This document shows, piece by piece, positions 1-12,074 of a DNA stretch of 64,000 nt. Source of the stretch: Prosopocoilus inquinatus. Its lineage: Eukaryota; Arthropoda; Insecta; Coleoptera; Lucanidae. Each line of letters starts with the position of its first letter. The stretch's first letter is position 1. Position numbers and translations under genes: made by a program. Where the stretch lies: assembly GCA_036172665.1 (NCBI GenBank), contig JAYKNF010000017.1, forward strand, positions 558,001 through 622,000, in the 5' to 3' direction. The notes beneath the pieces were generated by a model that had not been told where the DNA came from, did no database searches, and saw nothing but the letters and a program-made list of their open reading frames with translations.

Positions 1-330
1 TAGATGAGTAAGGATCGATTAGGTACATCACAGGAACAACGGTAATGCGTGTTGTTTCGTTCAAAACTATTTCCAGCTTCTGCTGCGTCCGAAAATTTCG
101 TGTCTCACATTAGAGTTACTGGAGTCCATCGAAACGTCAAATAACATAGTAGCTAGGTAAGGATCGATTAGATACATCACAGGAACAACGCTGATACGTG
201 TTGTTTCGTTTAAAACTATTTCCAGCTTCTGCTGCGTCCGAGAACTTCGTATCTCACATCAAAGTTACTAGAGTCCATCGAAACGTCAAATAACATGATA
301 GATGAGTAAGGATCGATTAGGTACATCACA

Positions 331-356
331 GGAACAACGCTAATGCGTGTTGTTTC
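331..356. other. Conserved dyad (potential hairpin) inside the monomer
   Basis: The left arm GGAACAACGC (331-340) and the right arm GCG then TTGTTTC (345-347 and 350-356) are complementary around a TAAT loop, with a two-base TG bulge. That makes eight Watson-Crick pairs, plus a possible G-U and G-C pair if transcribed. The dyad recurs in nearly every monomer. In ATACGTG variants the stem shortens by one pair but stays. Dyads near protein-binding sites are common in centromeric satellites. No function is shown by sequence alone. Confidence 0.45.
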
Positions 357-369
357 GTTCAAAACTATT
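353..369 (+). promoter_or_regulatory. Partial CENP-B box-like motif
   Basis: TTTCGTTCAAAACTATT keeps TTCG, the A at position 10 and the C at position 13 of the CENP-B box core (NTTCGNNNNANNCGGGN). It lacks the GGG that follows the C, so six of nine core positions match. It recurs in most monomers, also as TTTCGTTTAAAACTATT. In some types the CpG is lost (TTTCATTT). The match could be chance, so binding by any CENP-B-like protein is speculative. Confidence 0.15.
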
Positions 370-1348
370 TCCAGCTTCTGCTGCATCCGAAAATTTCGTG
401 TCTCACATTAGAGTTACTGGAGTCCATCGAAACGTCAAATAACATAGTAGCTAAGTAAGGATCGATTAGATACATCACAGGAACAACGCTGATACGTGTT
501 GTTTCGTTTAAAACTATTTCCAGCTTCTGCTGCGTCCGAGAACTTCGTATCTCACATCAAAGTTACTAGAGTCCATCGAAACGTCAAATAACATGATAGA
601 TGAGTAAGGATCGATTAGATACATCACAGGAAAAACGCTAATGCGTATTGTTTCGTTTAAAACTATTTCCAGCTCCTCCTGTGTCCGAAAACTTCTTATC
701 TCACATTAGAGTTACTAGAGTCCATCCAAACGTCAAATAACATGATAGATAAGTAAGGATCGATTAGATACAGCACAGGAACAACGCTAATGCGTGTTGT
801 TTCGTTCAAAACTATTTCCAGCTTCTGCTGGGTCCGAAAACTTCGTATCTCACATCAAAGTTATTGGAGTAAATCGAAACGCCAAATAACATGATGGATG
901 AGTAAGGATCGATTAGATATTTCACAGGAACAACGCTAATGCGTGTTGTTTCGTTTAAAACTATTTCCAGCTCCTGCTGCGTCCGAAAACTTCGTATCTC
1001 ACTTCAGAGTTTCTGTAGCCCATCCAAACTTCAAATAACATTATAGACGAGTAAGGATCGATTAGATACAGCACAGGAACAACGCTAATGCGTGTTGTTT
1101 CGTTCAAAACTATTTCCAGCTTCTGCTGCGTCCGAGAACTTCGTATCTCACATCAAAGTTATTGGAGTAAATCGAAACGCCAAATAACATGATGGATGAG
1201 TAAGGATCGATTAGATACATCACAGGAACAACGCTAATGCGTGTTGTTACGTTTAAAACTATTTCCAGCTTCTGCTGCGTCCGAGAACTTCGTATCTCAC
1301 ATCAGGGATACTGGAGTCCATCCAAACGTCAAATAACATGATAGATAA

Positions 1349-3732
1349 GTAAGGATCGATTAGATACAGCACAGGAACAACGCTAATACGTGTTGTTTCG
1401 TTTAAAACTATTTCCAGCTCCTGCTGCGTCCGAAAACTTCGTATCTCACTTCAGAGTTACTGGAGCCCATCCAAACGTCAAATAACATGATAGATGAGTA
1501 AGGATCGATTAGGTACATCACAGGAACAACGCTAATGCGTGTTGTTTCGTTCAAAACTATTTCCAGCTTCTGCTGCGTCCGAAAATTTCGTGTCTCACAT
1601 TAGAGTTACTGGAGTCCATCGAAACGTCAAATGACATAGTAGCTAAGTAAGGATCGATTAGATACATCACAGGAACAACGCTAATACGTGTTGTTTCGTT
1701 TAAAACTATTTCCAGCTCCATCTGCGTCCGAAAACTTCGTATCTCACTTCAGAGTTGCTGGAGCCCATCCAAACGTCAAATAACATGATAGATAAGTAAG
1801 GATCGATTAGATACATCACAGGAACAACGCTAATGCGTGTTGTTTCATTTAAAACTATTTCCAGCTTCTACTGCGTCCGAGAACTTCGTATCTCACATCA
1901 GAGTTACTAGAGTCCATCGAAACGTCAAATAACATGATAGATAAGTAAGGATCGATTAGATACATCACAGGAACAACGCTAGTACGTGTTGTTTCGTTTA
2001 AAACTATTTCCAGCTTCTGCTGCGTCCGAAAACTTCGTATCTCACTTCAGAGCTACTTGAGCCCATCCAAAAGCCAAATAACATGATAGATGAGTAAGGC
2101 TCGATTAGATACATCACAGGAACAACGCTAATGCGTGTTGTTTCATTTAAAACTATTTCCAGCTTCTGCTGCGTCCGAGAACTTCGTATCTCACATCAGG
2201 GATACTGGAGTCCATCCAAACGTCAAATAACATGATAGACAAGTAAGGATTGATTAGATACAGCACAGGAACAACGCTAATGCGTGTTGTTTCGTTCAAA
2301 ACTATTTCCAGCTCCTCCTGTGTCCGAAAACTTCGTTTCTCACATTAGAGTTACTGGAGTCCATCCAAACGTCAAATAACATGATAGATAAGTAAGGATC
2401 GATTAGATACAGCACAGGAACAACGCTAATACGTGTTGTTTCGTTTAAATCTATTTCCAGCTTCTGCTGCGTCCGAAAATTTCGTGTCTCACATTAGAGT
2501 TACTGGAGTCCATCGAAACGTCAAATAACATAGTAGCTAAGTAAGGATCGATTAGATACATCACAGGAACAACGCTAATGCGTGTTGTTTCGTTCAAAAC
2601 TATTTCCAGCTTCTGCTGGGTCCGAAAACTTCGTATCTCACATCAAAGTTATTGGAGTAAATCGAAACGCCAAATAACATGATGGATGAGTAAGGATCGA
2701 TTAGATATTTCACAGGAACAACGCTAATGCGTGTTGTTTCGTTTAAAACTATTTCCAGCTCCTGCTGCGTCCGAAAACTTCGTATCTCACTTCAGAGTTT
2801 CTGTAGCCCATCCAAACTTCAAATAACATTATAGACGAGTAAGGATCGATTAGATACAGCACAGGAACAACGCTAATGCGTGTTGTTTCGTTCAAAACTA
2901 TTTCCAGCTTCTGCTGCGTCCGAGAACTTCGTATCTCACATCAAAGTTATTGGAGTAAATCGAAACGCCAAATAACATGATGGATGAGTAAGGATCGATT
3001 AGATACATCACAGGAACAACGCTAATGCGTGTTGTTTCGTTTAAAACTATTTCCAGCTTCTGCTGCGTCCGAGAACTTCGTATCTCACATCAGGGATACT
3101 GGAGTCCATCCAAACGTCAAATAACATGATAGATAAGTAAGGATCGATTAGATACAGCACAGGAACAACGCTAATACGTGTTGTTTCGTTTAAAACTATT
3201 TCCAGCTCCTGCTGCGTCCGAAAACTTCGTATCTCACTTCAGAGTTACTGGAGCCCATCCAAACGTCAAATAACATGATAGATGAGTAAGGATCGATTAG
3301 GTACATCACAGGAACAACGCTAATGCGTGTTGTTTCGTTCAAAACTATTTCCAGCTTCTGCTGCGTCCGAAAATTTCGTGTCTCACATTAGAGTTACTGG
3401 AGTCCATCGAAACATCAAATAACATGATAGATAAGTAAGGATCGATTAGATACATCACAGGAACAACGCTAGTACGTGTTGTTTCGTTTAAAACTATTTC
3501 CAGCTTCTGCTGCGTCCGAAAACTTCGTATCTCACTTCAGAGTTACTTGAGCCCATCCAAAAGCCAAATAACATGATAGATGAGTAAGGCTCGATTAGAT
3601 ACATCACAGGAACAACGCTAATGCGTGTTGTTTCATTTAAAACTATTTCCAGCTTCTGCTGCGTCCGAGAACTTCGTATCTCACATCAGGGATACTGGAG
3701 TCCATCCAAACGTCAAATAACATGATAGATAA
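1349..3732 (+). repeat. HOR-D copy (16 monomers, 2384 bp)
   Basis: This stretch follows the monomer order of 15946-18327 at an offset of 14,597. Shared markers in order are TTCTACTGCG, AGCTACTTGAGCC, GGCTCGATT, GATAGACAAGTAAGGATTG, CTCCTCCTGTG with CGTTTCTC, GCTGGGTCC and GATATTTC. It lacks the 2-bp deletion (CTTCAGTTACTT) carried by the 18.1 kb copy, so it represents the earlier state at that site. Its first monomer is also the last monomer of HOR-A copy 1. Confidence 0.85.
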
Positions 3733-4179
3733 GTAAGGATTGATTAGATACAGCACAGGAACAACGCTAATGCGTGTTGTTTCGTTCAAAACTATTTCCA
3801 GCTTCTGCTGGGTCCGAAAACTTCGTATCTCACATCAAAGTTATTGGAGTAAATCGAAACGCCAAATAACATGATGGATGAGTAAGGATCGATTAGATAT
3901 TTCACAGGAACAACGCTAATGCGTGTTGTTTCGTTTAAAACTATTTCCAGCTCCTGCTGCGTCCGAAAACTTCGTATCTCACTTCAGAGTTTCTGTAGCC
4001 CATCCAAACTTCAAATAACATTATAGACGAGTAAGGATCGATTAGATACAGCACAGGAACAACGCTAATGCGTGTTGTTTCGTTCAAAATTATTTCCAGC
4101 TTCTGCTGCGTCCGAGAACTTCGTATCTCACATCAAAGTTATTGGAGTAAATCGAAACGCCAAATAACATGATGGATGA
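3733..4179 (+). repeat. HOR-A fragment (three monomers)
   Basis: Three monomers of the A order (GCTGGGTCC type, GATATTTC type, ACAGC type with AAATTATT) follow the D copy. The first begins with GGATTGATT, a mark of D monomers, so the D-to-A switch lies inside that monomer. The next monomer at 4180 (AAAAACGC type) is where macro-unit 1 starts. Confidence 0.75.
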
Positions 4180-4626
4180 GTAAGGATCGATTAGATACAT
4201 CACAGGAAAAACGCTAATGCGTATTGTTTCGTTTAAAACTATTTCCAGCTCCTCCTGTGTCCGAAAACTTCTTATCTCACATTAGAGTTACTAGAGTCCA
4301 TCCAAACGTCAAATAACATGATAGATAAGTAAGGATCGATTAGATACAGCACAGGAACAACGCTAATGCGTGTTGTTTCGTTCAAAACTATTTCCAGCTT
4401 CTGCTGGGTCCGAGAACTTCGTATCTCACATCAAAGTTATTGGAGTAAATCGAAACGCCAAATAACATGATGGATGAGTAAGGATCGATTAGATACATCA
4501 CAGGAACAACGCTAATGCGTGTTGTTTCGTTTAAAACTATTTCCAGCTTCTGCTGCGTCCGAGAACTTCGTATCTCACATCAGGGATACTGGAGTCCATC
4601 CAAACGTCAAATAACATGATAGATGA

Positions 4627-6116
4627 GTAAGGATCGATTAGGTACATCACAGGAACAACGGTAATGCGTGTTGTTTCGTTCAAAACTATTTCCAGCTTCT
4701 GCTGCGTCCGAAAATTTCGTGTCTCACATTAGAGTTACTGGAGTCCATCGAAACGTCAAATAACATAGTAGCTAGGTAAGGATCGATTAGATACATCACA
4801 GGAACAACGCTGATACGTGTTGTTTCGTTTAAAACTATTTCCAGCTTCTGCTGCGTCCGAGAACTTCGTATCTCACATCAAAGTTACTAGAGTCCATCGA
4901 AACGTCAAATAACATGATAGATGAGTAAGGATCGATTAGGTACATCACAGGAACAACGCTAATGCGTGTTGTTTCGTTCAAAACTATTTCCAGCTTCTGC
5001 TGCATCCGAAAATTTCGTGTCTCACATTAGAGTTACTGGAGTCCATCGAAACGTCAAATAACATAGTAGCTAAGTAAGGATCGATTAGATACATCACAGG
5101 AACAACGCTGATACGTGTTGTTTCGTTTAAAACTATTTCCAGCTTCTGCTGCGTCCGAGAACTTCGTATCTCACATCAAAGTTACTAGAGTCCATCGAAA
5201 CGTCAAATAACATGATAGATGAGTAAGGATCGATTAGATACATCACAGGAAAAACGCTAATGCGTATTGTTTCGTTTAAAACTATTTCCAGCTCCTCCTG
5301 TGTCCGAAAACTTCTTATCTCACATTAGAGTTACTAGAGTCCATCCAAACGTCAAATAACATGATAGATAAGTAAGGATCGATTAGATACAGCACAGGAA
5401 CAACGCTAATGCGTGTTGTTTCGTTCAAAACTATTTCCAGCTTCTGCTGGGTCCGAAAACTTCGTATCTCACATCAAAGTTATTGGAGTAAATCGAAACG
5501 CCAAATAACATGATGGATGAGTAAGGATCGATTAGATATTTCACAGGAACAACGCTAATGCGTGTTGTTTCGTTTAAAACTATTTCCAGCTCCTGCTGCG
5601 TCCGAAAACTTCGTATCTCACTTCAGAGTTTCTGTAGCCCATCCAAACTTCAAATAACATTATAGACGAGTAAGGATCGATTAGATACAGCACAGGAACA
5701 ACGCTAATGCGTGTTGTTTCGTTCAAAACTATTTCCAGCTTCTGCTGCGTCCGAGAACTTCGTATCTCACATCAAAGTTATTGGAGTAAATCGAAACGCC
5801 AAATAACATGATGGATGAGTAAGGATCGATTAGATACATCACAGGAACAACGCTAATGCGTGTTGTTACGTTTAAAACTATTTCCAGCTTCTGCTGCGTC
5901 CGAGAACTTCGTATCTCACATCAGGGATACTGGAGTCCATCCAAACGTCAAATAACATGATAGATAAGTAAGGATCGATTAGATACAGCACAGGAACAAC
6001 GCTAATACGTGTTGTTTCGTTTAAAACTATTTCCAGCTCCTGCTGCGTCCGAAAACTTCGTATCTCACTTCAGAGTTACTGGAGCCCATCCAAACGTCAA
6101 ATAACATGATAGATGA
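4627..6116 (+). repeat. HOR-A copy 2 (10 monomers)
   Basis: This copy has the same ten-monomer order as 8-1497, with the same CTAGGTAAGG junction and GTTACGTTT change. I saw no differences across the 1490 bp. It lies just inside macro-unit 1, and its partner in macro-unit 2 is 26672-28161. Confidence 0.9.
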
Positions 6117-9100
6117 GTAAGGATCGATTAGGTACATCACAGGAACAACGCTAATGCGTGTTGTTTCGTTCAAAACTATTTCCAGCTCCTGCTGCGTCCG
6201 AAAACTTCGTATTTCACTTCAGAGTTACTGGAGCCCATCCAAACGTCAAATAACATGATAGATGAGTAAGGATCGATTAGGTACATCACAGGAACAACGC
6301 TAATGCGTGTTGTTTCGTTCAAAACTATTTCCAGCTTCTGCTGCGTCCGAAAATTTCGTGTCTCACATCAGAGTTACTAGAGTCCATCGAAACGACAATT
6401 ATCATAATAGATAAGTAAGGATCGATTGGATACATCACAGGAACAACGCTAATGCGTGTTGTTTCATTTAAAACTATTTCCAGCTTCTGCTGCGTCCGAG
6501 AACTTCGTATCTCACATCAGGGATACTGGAGTCCATCCAAACGTCAAATAACATGATAGATAAGTAAGGATTGATTATATACAGCACAGGAACAACGCTA
6601 ATGCGTGTTGTTTCGTTCAAAACTATTTCCAGCTCCTCCTGTGTCCGAAAACTTCGTTTCTCACATTAGAGTTACTGGAGTCCATCCAAACGTCAAATAA
6701 CATGATAGATAATTAAGGATCGATTAGATACAGCACAGGAACAACGTTAATGCGTGTTGTTTCGTTTAAAACTATTTCCAGCTTCAGTTGCGTCCGAAAA
6801 CTTCGTATCTTACTTCAGAGTTACTGGAGCCCATCCAAACCTCAAATAACATGATAGACGAGTAAGGATCGATTAGATACATCACAGGAACAACGCTAAT
6901 GCGTGTTGTTTCGTTTAAAACTATTTCCAGCTTCTGCTGCGTCCGAAAATTTCGTGTCTCACATCAGAGTTACTAGAGTCCATCGAAACGACAATTATCA
7001 TAATAGATAAGTAATGATCGATTGGATACATCACAGGAACAACGCTAATGCGTGTTGTTTCATTTAAAACTATTTCCAGCTCCTGCTGCGTCCGAAAACT
7101 TCGTATCTCACTTCAGAGTTACTGGAGACCATCCAAACGTCAAATAACATGATAGATGAGTAAGGGTCGATTAGGTACATCACAGGAACAACGCTAATGC
7201 GTGTTGTTTCGTTCAAAACTATTTCCAGCTTCTGCTGCGTCCGAAAATTTCGTGTCTCACATTAGAGTTACTGGAGTCCATCGAAACGTCAAATAACATG
7301 ATAGATAAGTAAGGATCGATTAGATACATCACAGGAACAACGCTAGTACGTGTTGTTTCGTTTAAAACTATTTCCAGCTTCTGCTGCGTCCGAAAACTTC
7401 GTATCTCACTTCAGAGTTACTTGAGCCCATCCAAAAGAAAAATAACATGATAGATGAGTAAGGCTCGATTAGATACATCACAGGAACAACGCTAATGCGT
7501 GTTGTTTCATTTAAAACTATTTCCAGCTTCTGCTGCGTCCGAGAACTTCGTATCTCACATCAGGGATACTGGAGTCCATCCAAACGTCAAATAACATGAT
7601 AGATAAGTAAGGATTGATTAGATACAGCACAGGAACAACGCTAATGCGTGTTGTTTCGTTCAAAACTATTTCCAGCTCCTCCTGTGTCCGAAAACTTCGT
7701 TTCTCACATTAGAGTTACTGGAGTCCATCCAAACGTCAAATAACATGATAGATAATTAAGGATCGATTAGATACAGCACAGGAACAACGCTAATACGTGT
7801 TGTTTCGTTTAAAACTATTTCCAGCTTCTGCTGCGTCCGAAAATTTCGTGTCTCACATTAGAGTTACTGGAGTCCATCGAAACGTCAAATAACATTGTAG
7901 CTAAGTAAGGATCGATTAGATACATCACAGGAACAACGCTAATACGTGTTGTTTCGTTTAAAACTATTTCCAGCTCCTGCTGCGTCCGAAAACTTCGTAT
8001 CTCACTTCAGAGTTTCTGGAGCCCATCCAAACGTCAGATAACATGATAGACGAGTAAGGATCGATTAGATACATCACAGGAACAACGCTAATGCGTGTTG
8101 TTTCGTTTAAAACTATTTCCAGCTTCTGCTGCGTCCGAGAACTTCGTATCTCACATCAGGGATACTGGAGTCCATCCAAACGTCAAATAACATGATAGAT
8201 AAGTAAGGATCGATTATATACAGCACAGGAACAACGCTAATACGTGTTGTTTCGTTCAAAACTATTTCCAGCTTCTGCTGCGTCCGAAAACTTTGTATCT
8301 CACATCAGAGTTACTGGAGTCCATCCAAACTTCAAATAACATGATAGATGAGTAAGGATCGATTAGATACATCACAGGAACAACGCTAATGCGTGTTGTT
8401 TCGTTTAAAACTATTTCCAGCTTCTGCTGCGTCCGAGAACTTCGTATCTCACATCAAAGTTATTGGAGTCCATCGAAACGCCAAATAACCTGATGGATGA
8501 GTAAGGATCGATTAGATACATCACAGGAATAACGCTAATGCGTGTTGTTTCGTTTAAAACTATTTCCAGCTTCTGCTGCGTCCGAAAATTTCGTGTCTCA
8601 CATTAGAGTTACTGGAGTCCATCGAAACGTCAAATAACATGATAGATGAGTAAGGATCGATTAGATACATCACAGGAACAACGCTAATGCGTATTGTTTC
8701 GTTTAAAACTATTTCCAGCTCCTCCTGTGTCAGAAAACTTCGTATCTCACATTAGAGTTTCTGGAGTCCATCCAAACGTCAAATAACATGATAGATAAGT
8801 AAGGATCGATTAGATACAGGACAGGAACAACGCTAATGCGTGTTGTTTCGTTTAAAACTATTTCCAGCTTCAGTTGCGTCCGAAAACTTCGTATCTCACT
8901 TCAGAGTTACTGGAGCTCATCCAAACGTCAAATAACATGATAGATGAGTAAGGATCGATTAGATACATCACAGGAACAACGCTAATGCGTGTTGTTTCGT
9001 TTAAAACTATTTCCAGCTTCTGCTGCGTCCGAGAACTTCGTATCTCACATCAGAGTTACTAGAGTCCATCGAAACGTCAAATAACATGATAGATGAGTAA

Positions 9101-9394
9101 GGATCGATTAGATACATCACAGGAAAAACGCTAATGCGTATTGTTTCGTTTAAAACTATTTCCAGCTCCTCCTGTGTCCGAAAACTTCGTATCTCACATT
9201 AGAGTTACTGGAGTCCATCCAAACGTCAAATAACATGATAGATGAGTAAGGATCGATTAGATACAGCACAGGAACAACGTTAATGCGTGTTGTTTCGTTT
9301 AAAACTATTTCCAGCTTCAGTTGCGTCCGAAAACTTCGTATATTACTTCAGAGTTACTGGAGCCCATCCAAACGTCAAATAACATGATAGATGA
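6117..9394 (+). repeat. Mixed monomer segment of macro-unit 1
   Basis: Twenty-two monomers without one dominant HOR. Two copies of an unusual monomer end, GACAATTATCATAATAG, lie 596 bp (four monomers) apart at about 6394 and 6990, suggesting a local 4-mer duplication. The segment also holds the GATAATTAAGG junction, where GTAAGG has become TTAAGG (near 6713 and 7756), the CTTCAGTTGCG type, and the GGAATAACG variant near 8527. The E-type order begins at 7756. No gene was seen. Confidence 0.8.
7756..8500 (+). repeat. HOR-E-like run (5 monomers)
   Basis: Monomers run in the order ACAGC/AATTTCG, CTCCTG with GTCAGATAAC and GACGAG junction, CAGGGATAC, TTATATACAGC with CTTTGTATC, and an acatc type. 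Four of these match 12224-12819. The stretch from 7905 onward is also repeated at the right end of the window (63331-64000). Confidence 0.75.
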
Positions 9395-10436
9395 GTAAGG
9401 ATCGATTAGGTACATCACAGGAACAACGATAATGCGTGTTGTTTCGTTTAAAACTATTTCCAGCTCCTGCTGCGTCCGAAAACTTCGTATCTCACTTCAG
9501 ATATTCTGGAGCACATCCAAACGTCAAATAACATGATAGACGAGTAAGGATCGATTAGATACAGCACAGGAACAACGCTAATGCGTGTTGTTTCGTTCAA
9601 AACTATTTCCAGCTTCTGCTGCGTCCGAGAACTTCGTATCTCACATCAAAGTTATTGGAGTAAATCGAAACGCCAAATAACATGATGGATGAGTAAGGAT
9701 CGATTAGATACATCACAGGAACAACGCTAATGCGTGTTGTTTCGTTCAAAACTATTTCCAGCTTCTGCTGCATCCGAGAACTTCGTATCTCACATCAAAG
9801 TTATTGGAGTAAATCGAAACGCCAAATAACATGATGGATGAGTAAGGATCGATTAGATACATCACAGGACAACGCTAATGCGTGTTGTTTCGTTTAAATC
9901 TATTTCCAGCCCCTGCTGCGTCCGAAAACTTCGTATCTCACTTCAGAGTTACTGGAGCCCATCCAAACGTCAGATAACATGATAGATGAGTAAGGATCGA
10001 TTAGGTACATCACAGGAACAACGCTAATGCGTGTTGTTTCGTTCAAAACTATTTCCAGCTTCTGCTGCGTCCGAAAATTTCGTGTCTCACATTAGAGTTA
10101 CTGGAGTCCATCGAAACGTCAAATAACATAGTAGCTAAGTAAGGATCGATTAGATACATCACAGGAACAACGCTAATACGTTTTGTTTCGTTTAAAACTA
10201 TTTCCAGCTTCTGCTGCGTCCGAAAACTTCGTATCTCACTTCAGAGTTGCTGGAGCCCATCCAAACGTCAAATAACATGATAGATGAGTAAGGATCGATT
10301 AGGTACATCACAGGAACAACGCTAATGCGTGTTGTTTCGTTCAAAACTATTTCCAGCTTCTGCTGCGTCCGAAAATTTCGTGTCTCACATTAGAGTTACT
10401 GGAGTCCATCGAAACGTCAAATAACATAGTAGCTAA
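9395..10436 (+). repeat. First copy of a 7-monomer tandem duplication
   Basis: This 1042 bp block starts with the GATAATGCG/CAGATATTCTGGAGCACATCC monomer and includes a monomer shortened by 1 bp (CAGGACAACGC instead of CAGGAACAACGC, near 9868). That is why its length is 7 x 149 minus 1. It is followed at once by a second copy. Macro-unit 2 has the block only once, starting near 31440. Confidence 0.9.
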
Positions 10437-11478
10437 GTAAGGATCGATTAGGTACATCACAGGAACAACGATAATGCGTGTTGTTTCGTTTAAAACTATT
10501 TCCAGCTCCTGCTGCGTCCGAAAACTTCGTATCTCACTTCAGATATTCTGGAGCACATCCAAACGTCAAATAACATGATAGACGAGTAAGGATCGATTAG
10601 ATACAGCACAGGAACAACGCTAATGCGTGTTGTTTCGTTCAAAACTATTTCCAGCTTCTGCTGCGTCCGAGAACTTCGTATCTCACATCAAAGTTATTGG
10701 AGTAAATCGAAACGCCAAATAACATGATGGATGAGTAAGGATCGATTAGATACATCACAGGAACAACGCTAATGCGTGTTGTTTCGTTCAAAACTATTTC
10801 CAGCTTCTGCTGCATCCGAGAACTTCGTATCTCACATCAAAGTTATTGGAGTAAATCGAAACGCCAAATAACATGATGGATGAGTAAGGATCGATTAGAT
10901 ACATCACAGGACAACGCTAATGCGTGTTGTTTCGTTTAAATCTATTTCCAGCCCCTGCTGCGTCCGAAAACTTCGTATCTCACTTCAGAGTTACTGGAGC
11001 CCATCCAAACGTCAGATAACATGATAGATGAGTAAGGATCGATTAGGTACATCACAGGAACAACGCTAATGCGTGTTGTTTCGTTCAAAACTATTTCCAG
11101 CTTCTGCTGCGTCCGAAAATTTCGTGTCTCACATTAGAGTTACTGGAGTCCATCGAAACGTCAAATAACATAGTAGCTAAGTAAGGATCGATTAGATACA
11201 TCACAGGAACAACGCTAATACGTTTTGTTTCGTTTAAAACTATTTCCAGCTTCTGCTGCGTCCGAAAACTTCGTATCTCACTTCAGAGTTGCTGGAGCCC
11301 ATCCAAACGTCAAATAACATGATAGATGAGTAAGGATCGATTAGGTACATCACAGGAACAACGCTAATGCGTGTTGTTTCGTTCAAAACTATTTCCAGCT
11401 TCTGCTGCGTCCGAAAATTTCGTGTCTCACATTAGAGTTGCTGGAGTCCATCGAAACGTCAAATAACATAGTAGCTAA
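10437..11478 (+). repeat. Second copy of the 7-monomer tandem duplication
   Basis: This copy repeats 9395-10436 at an offset of 1042 bp, including the 1-bp-short CAGGACAACGC monomer. One difference is visible near 11440 (GTTGCTGG for GTTACTGG). Macro-unit 2 carries GTTGC at the matching place, so the unit 2 block resembles this copy at its 3' end and the first copy at its 5' end, as expected for an unequal crossover product or its reversal. Confidence 0.88.
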
Positions 11479-12074
11479 GTAAGGATCGATTAGATACATC
11501 ACAGGAACAACGCTAGTACGTGTTGTTTCGTTTAAAACTATTTCCAGCTTCTGCTGCGTCCGAGAACTTCGTATCTCACATCAGGGATACTGGAGTCCAT
11601 CCAAACGTCAAATAACATGATAGATGAGTAAGGATCGATTAGATACATCACAGGAACAACGCTAATACGTGTTGTTTCGTTCAAAACTATTTCCAGCTTC
11701 TGCTGCGTCCGAAAATTTTGTATCTCACATCAGAGTTACTGGAGTCCATCCAAACTTCAAATAACATGATAGATGAGTAAGGATCGATTAGATACATCAC
11801 AGGAACAACGCTAATACGTGTTGTTTCGTTTAAAACTATTTCCAGCTCCTCCTGTGTCCGAAAACTTCGTTTCTCACATTAGAGTTACTGGAGTCCATCC
11901 AAACGTCAAATAACATGATAGATAATTAAGGATCGATTAGATACAGCACAGGAACAACGTTAATGCGTGTTGTTTCGTTTAAAACTATTTCCAGCTCCTG
12001 CTGCGTCCGAAAACTTCGTATCTCACTTCAGAGTTTCTGGAGCCCATCCAAACGTCAAATAACATGATAGACGA
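11479..12074 (+). repeat. Four linking satellite monomers
   Basis: Four monomers join the 7-mer duplication to the E domain: CTAGTACG with CAGGGATAC, an AATTTTGTATC variant, CTCCTCCTGTG with CGTTTCTC and GATAATTAAGG junction, and a GTTAATG/CTCCTG type. The same four follow in macro-unit 2 at +21,003 bp. Nothing but satellite is present. Confidence 0.8.

Larger units (their letters stand above)
306..454 (+). repeat. Representative satellite monomer
   Basis: This copy shows the conserved parts in order: GTAAGGATCGATTAG, a variable ACATC or ACAGC word, CACAGGAACAACGCTAAT, GTGTTGTTTCGTT, AAAACTATTTCCAGC, a variable TTCTGCTGCGTCCGA block, TCTCACATTAGAG or CTCACTTCAGAG, a variable GAGTCCATCG or GAGCCCATCC block, CAAATAACAT and a junction (TAGTAGCTAA here; GATAGATAA, GATAGATGA, GATGGATGA or TATAGACGA elsewhere). 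The diagnostic differences between monomer types sit in these variable blocks. ATCGAT at 312-317 is present in most copies and lost where GGATCG becomes GGCTCG or GGATTG. The start point is arbitrary because the array is continuous. Confidence 0.97.
8..1497 (+). repeat. HOR-A copy 1 (10 monomers, 1490 bp)
   Basis: Ten monomers occur in a fixed order: GGTAATG type with TAGCTAGG junction, CTGATACG type, GCATCC type, CTGATACG type, AAAAACGC/CTCCTCCTGTG type, GCTGGGTCC type, GATATTTC type, ACAGC with AAATCG type, CAGGGATAC type, and ACAGC/CTCCTG type. The same series returns at 4627 (offset 4619, exactly 31 monomers) and at 26672. All three share private marks such as CTAGGTAAGG and GTTACGTTT, so they are direct relatives. 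The match between the first two ends near 1566/6185. Confidence 0.9.

Noticed and set aside
353..369. Canonical CENP-B box
   Set aside because: The essential GGG after C13 is absent (TAT instead), so only a partial match is claimed.
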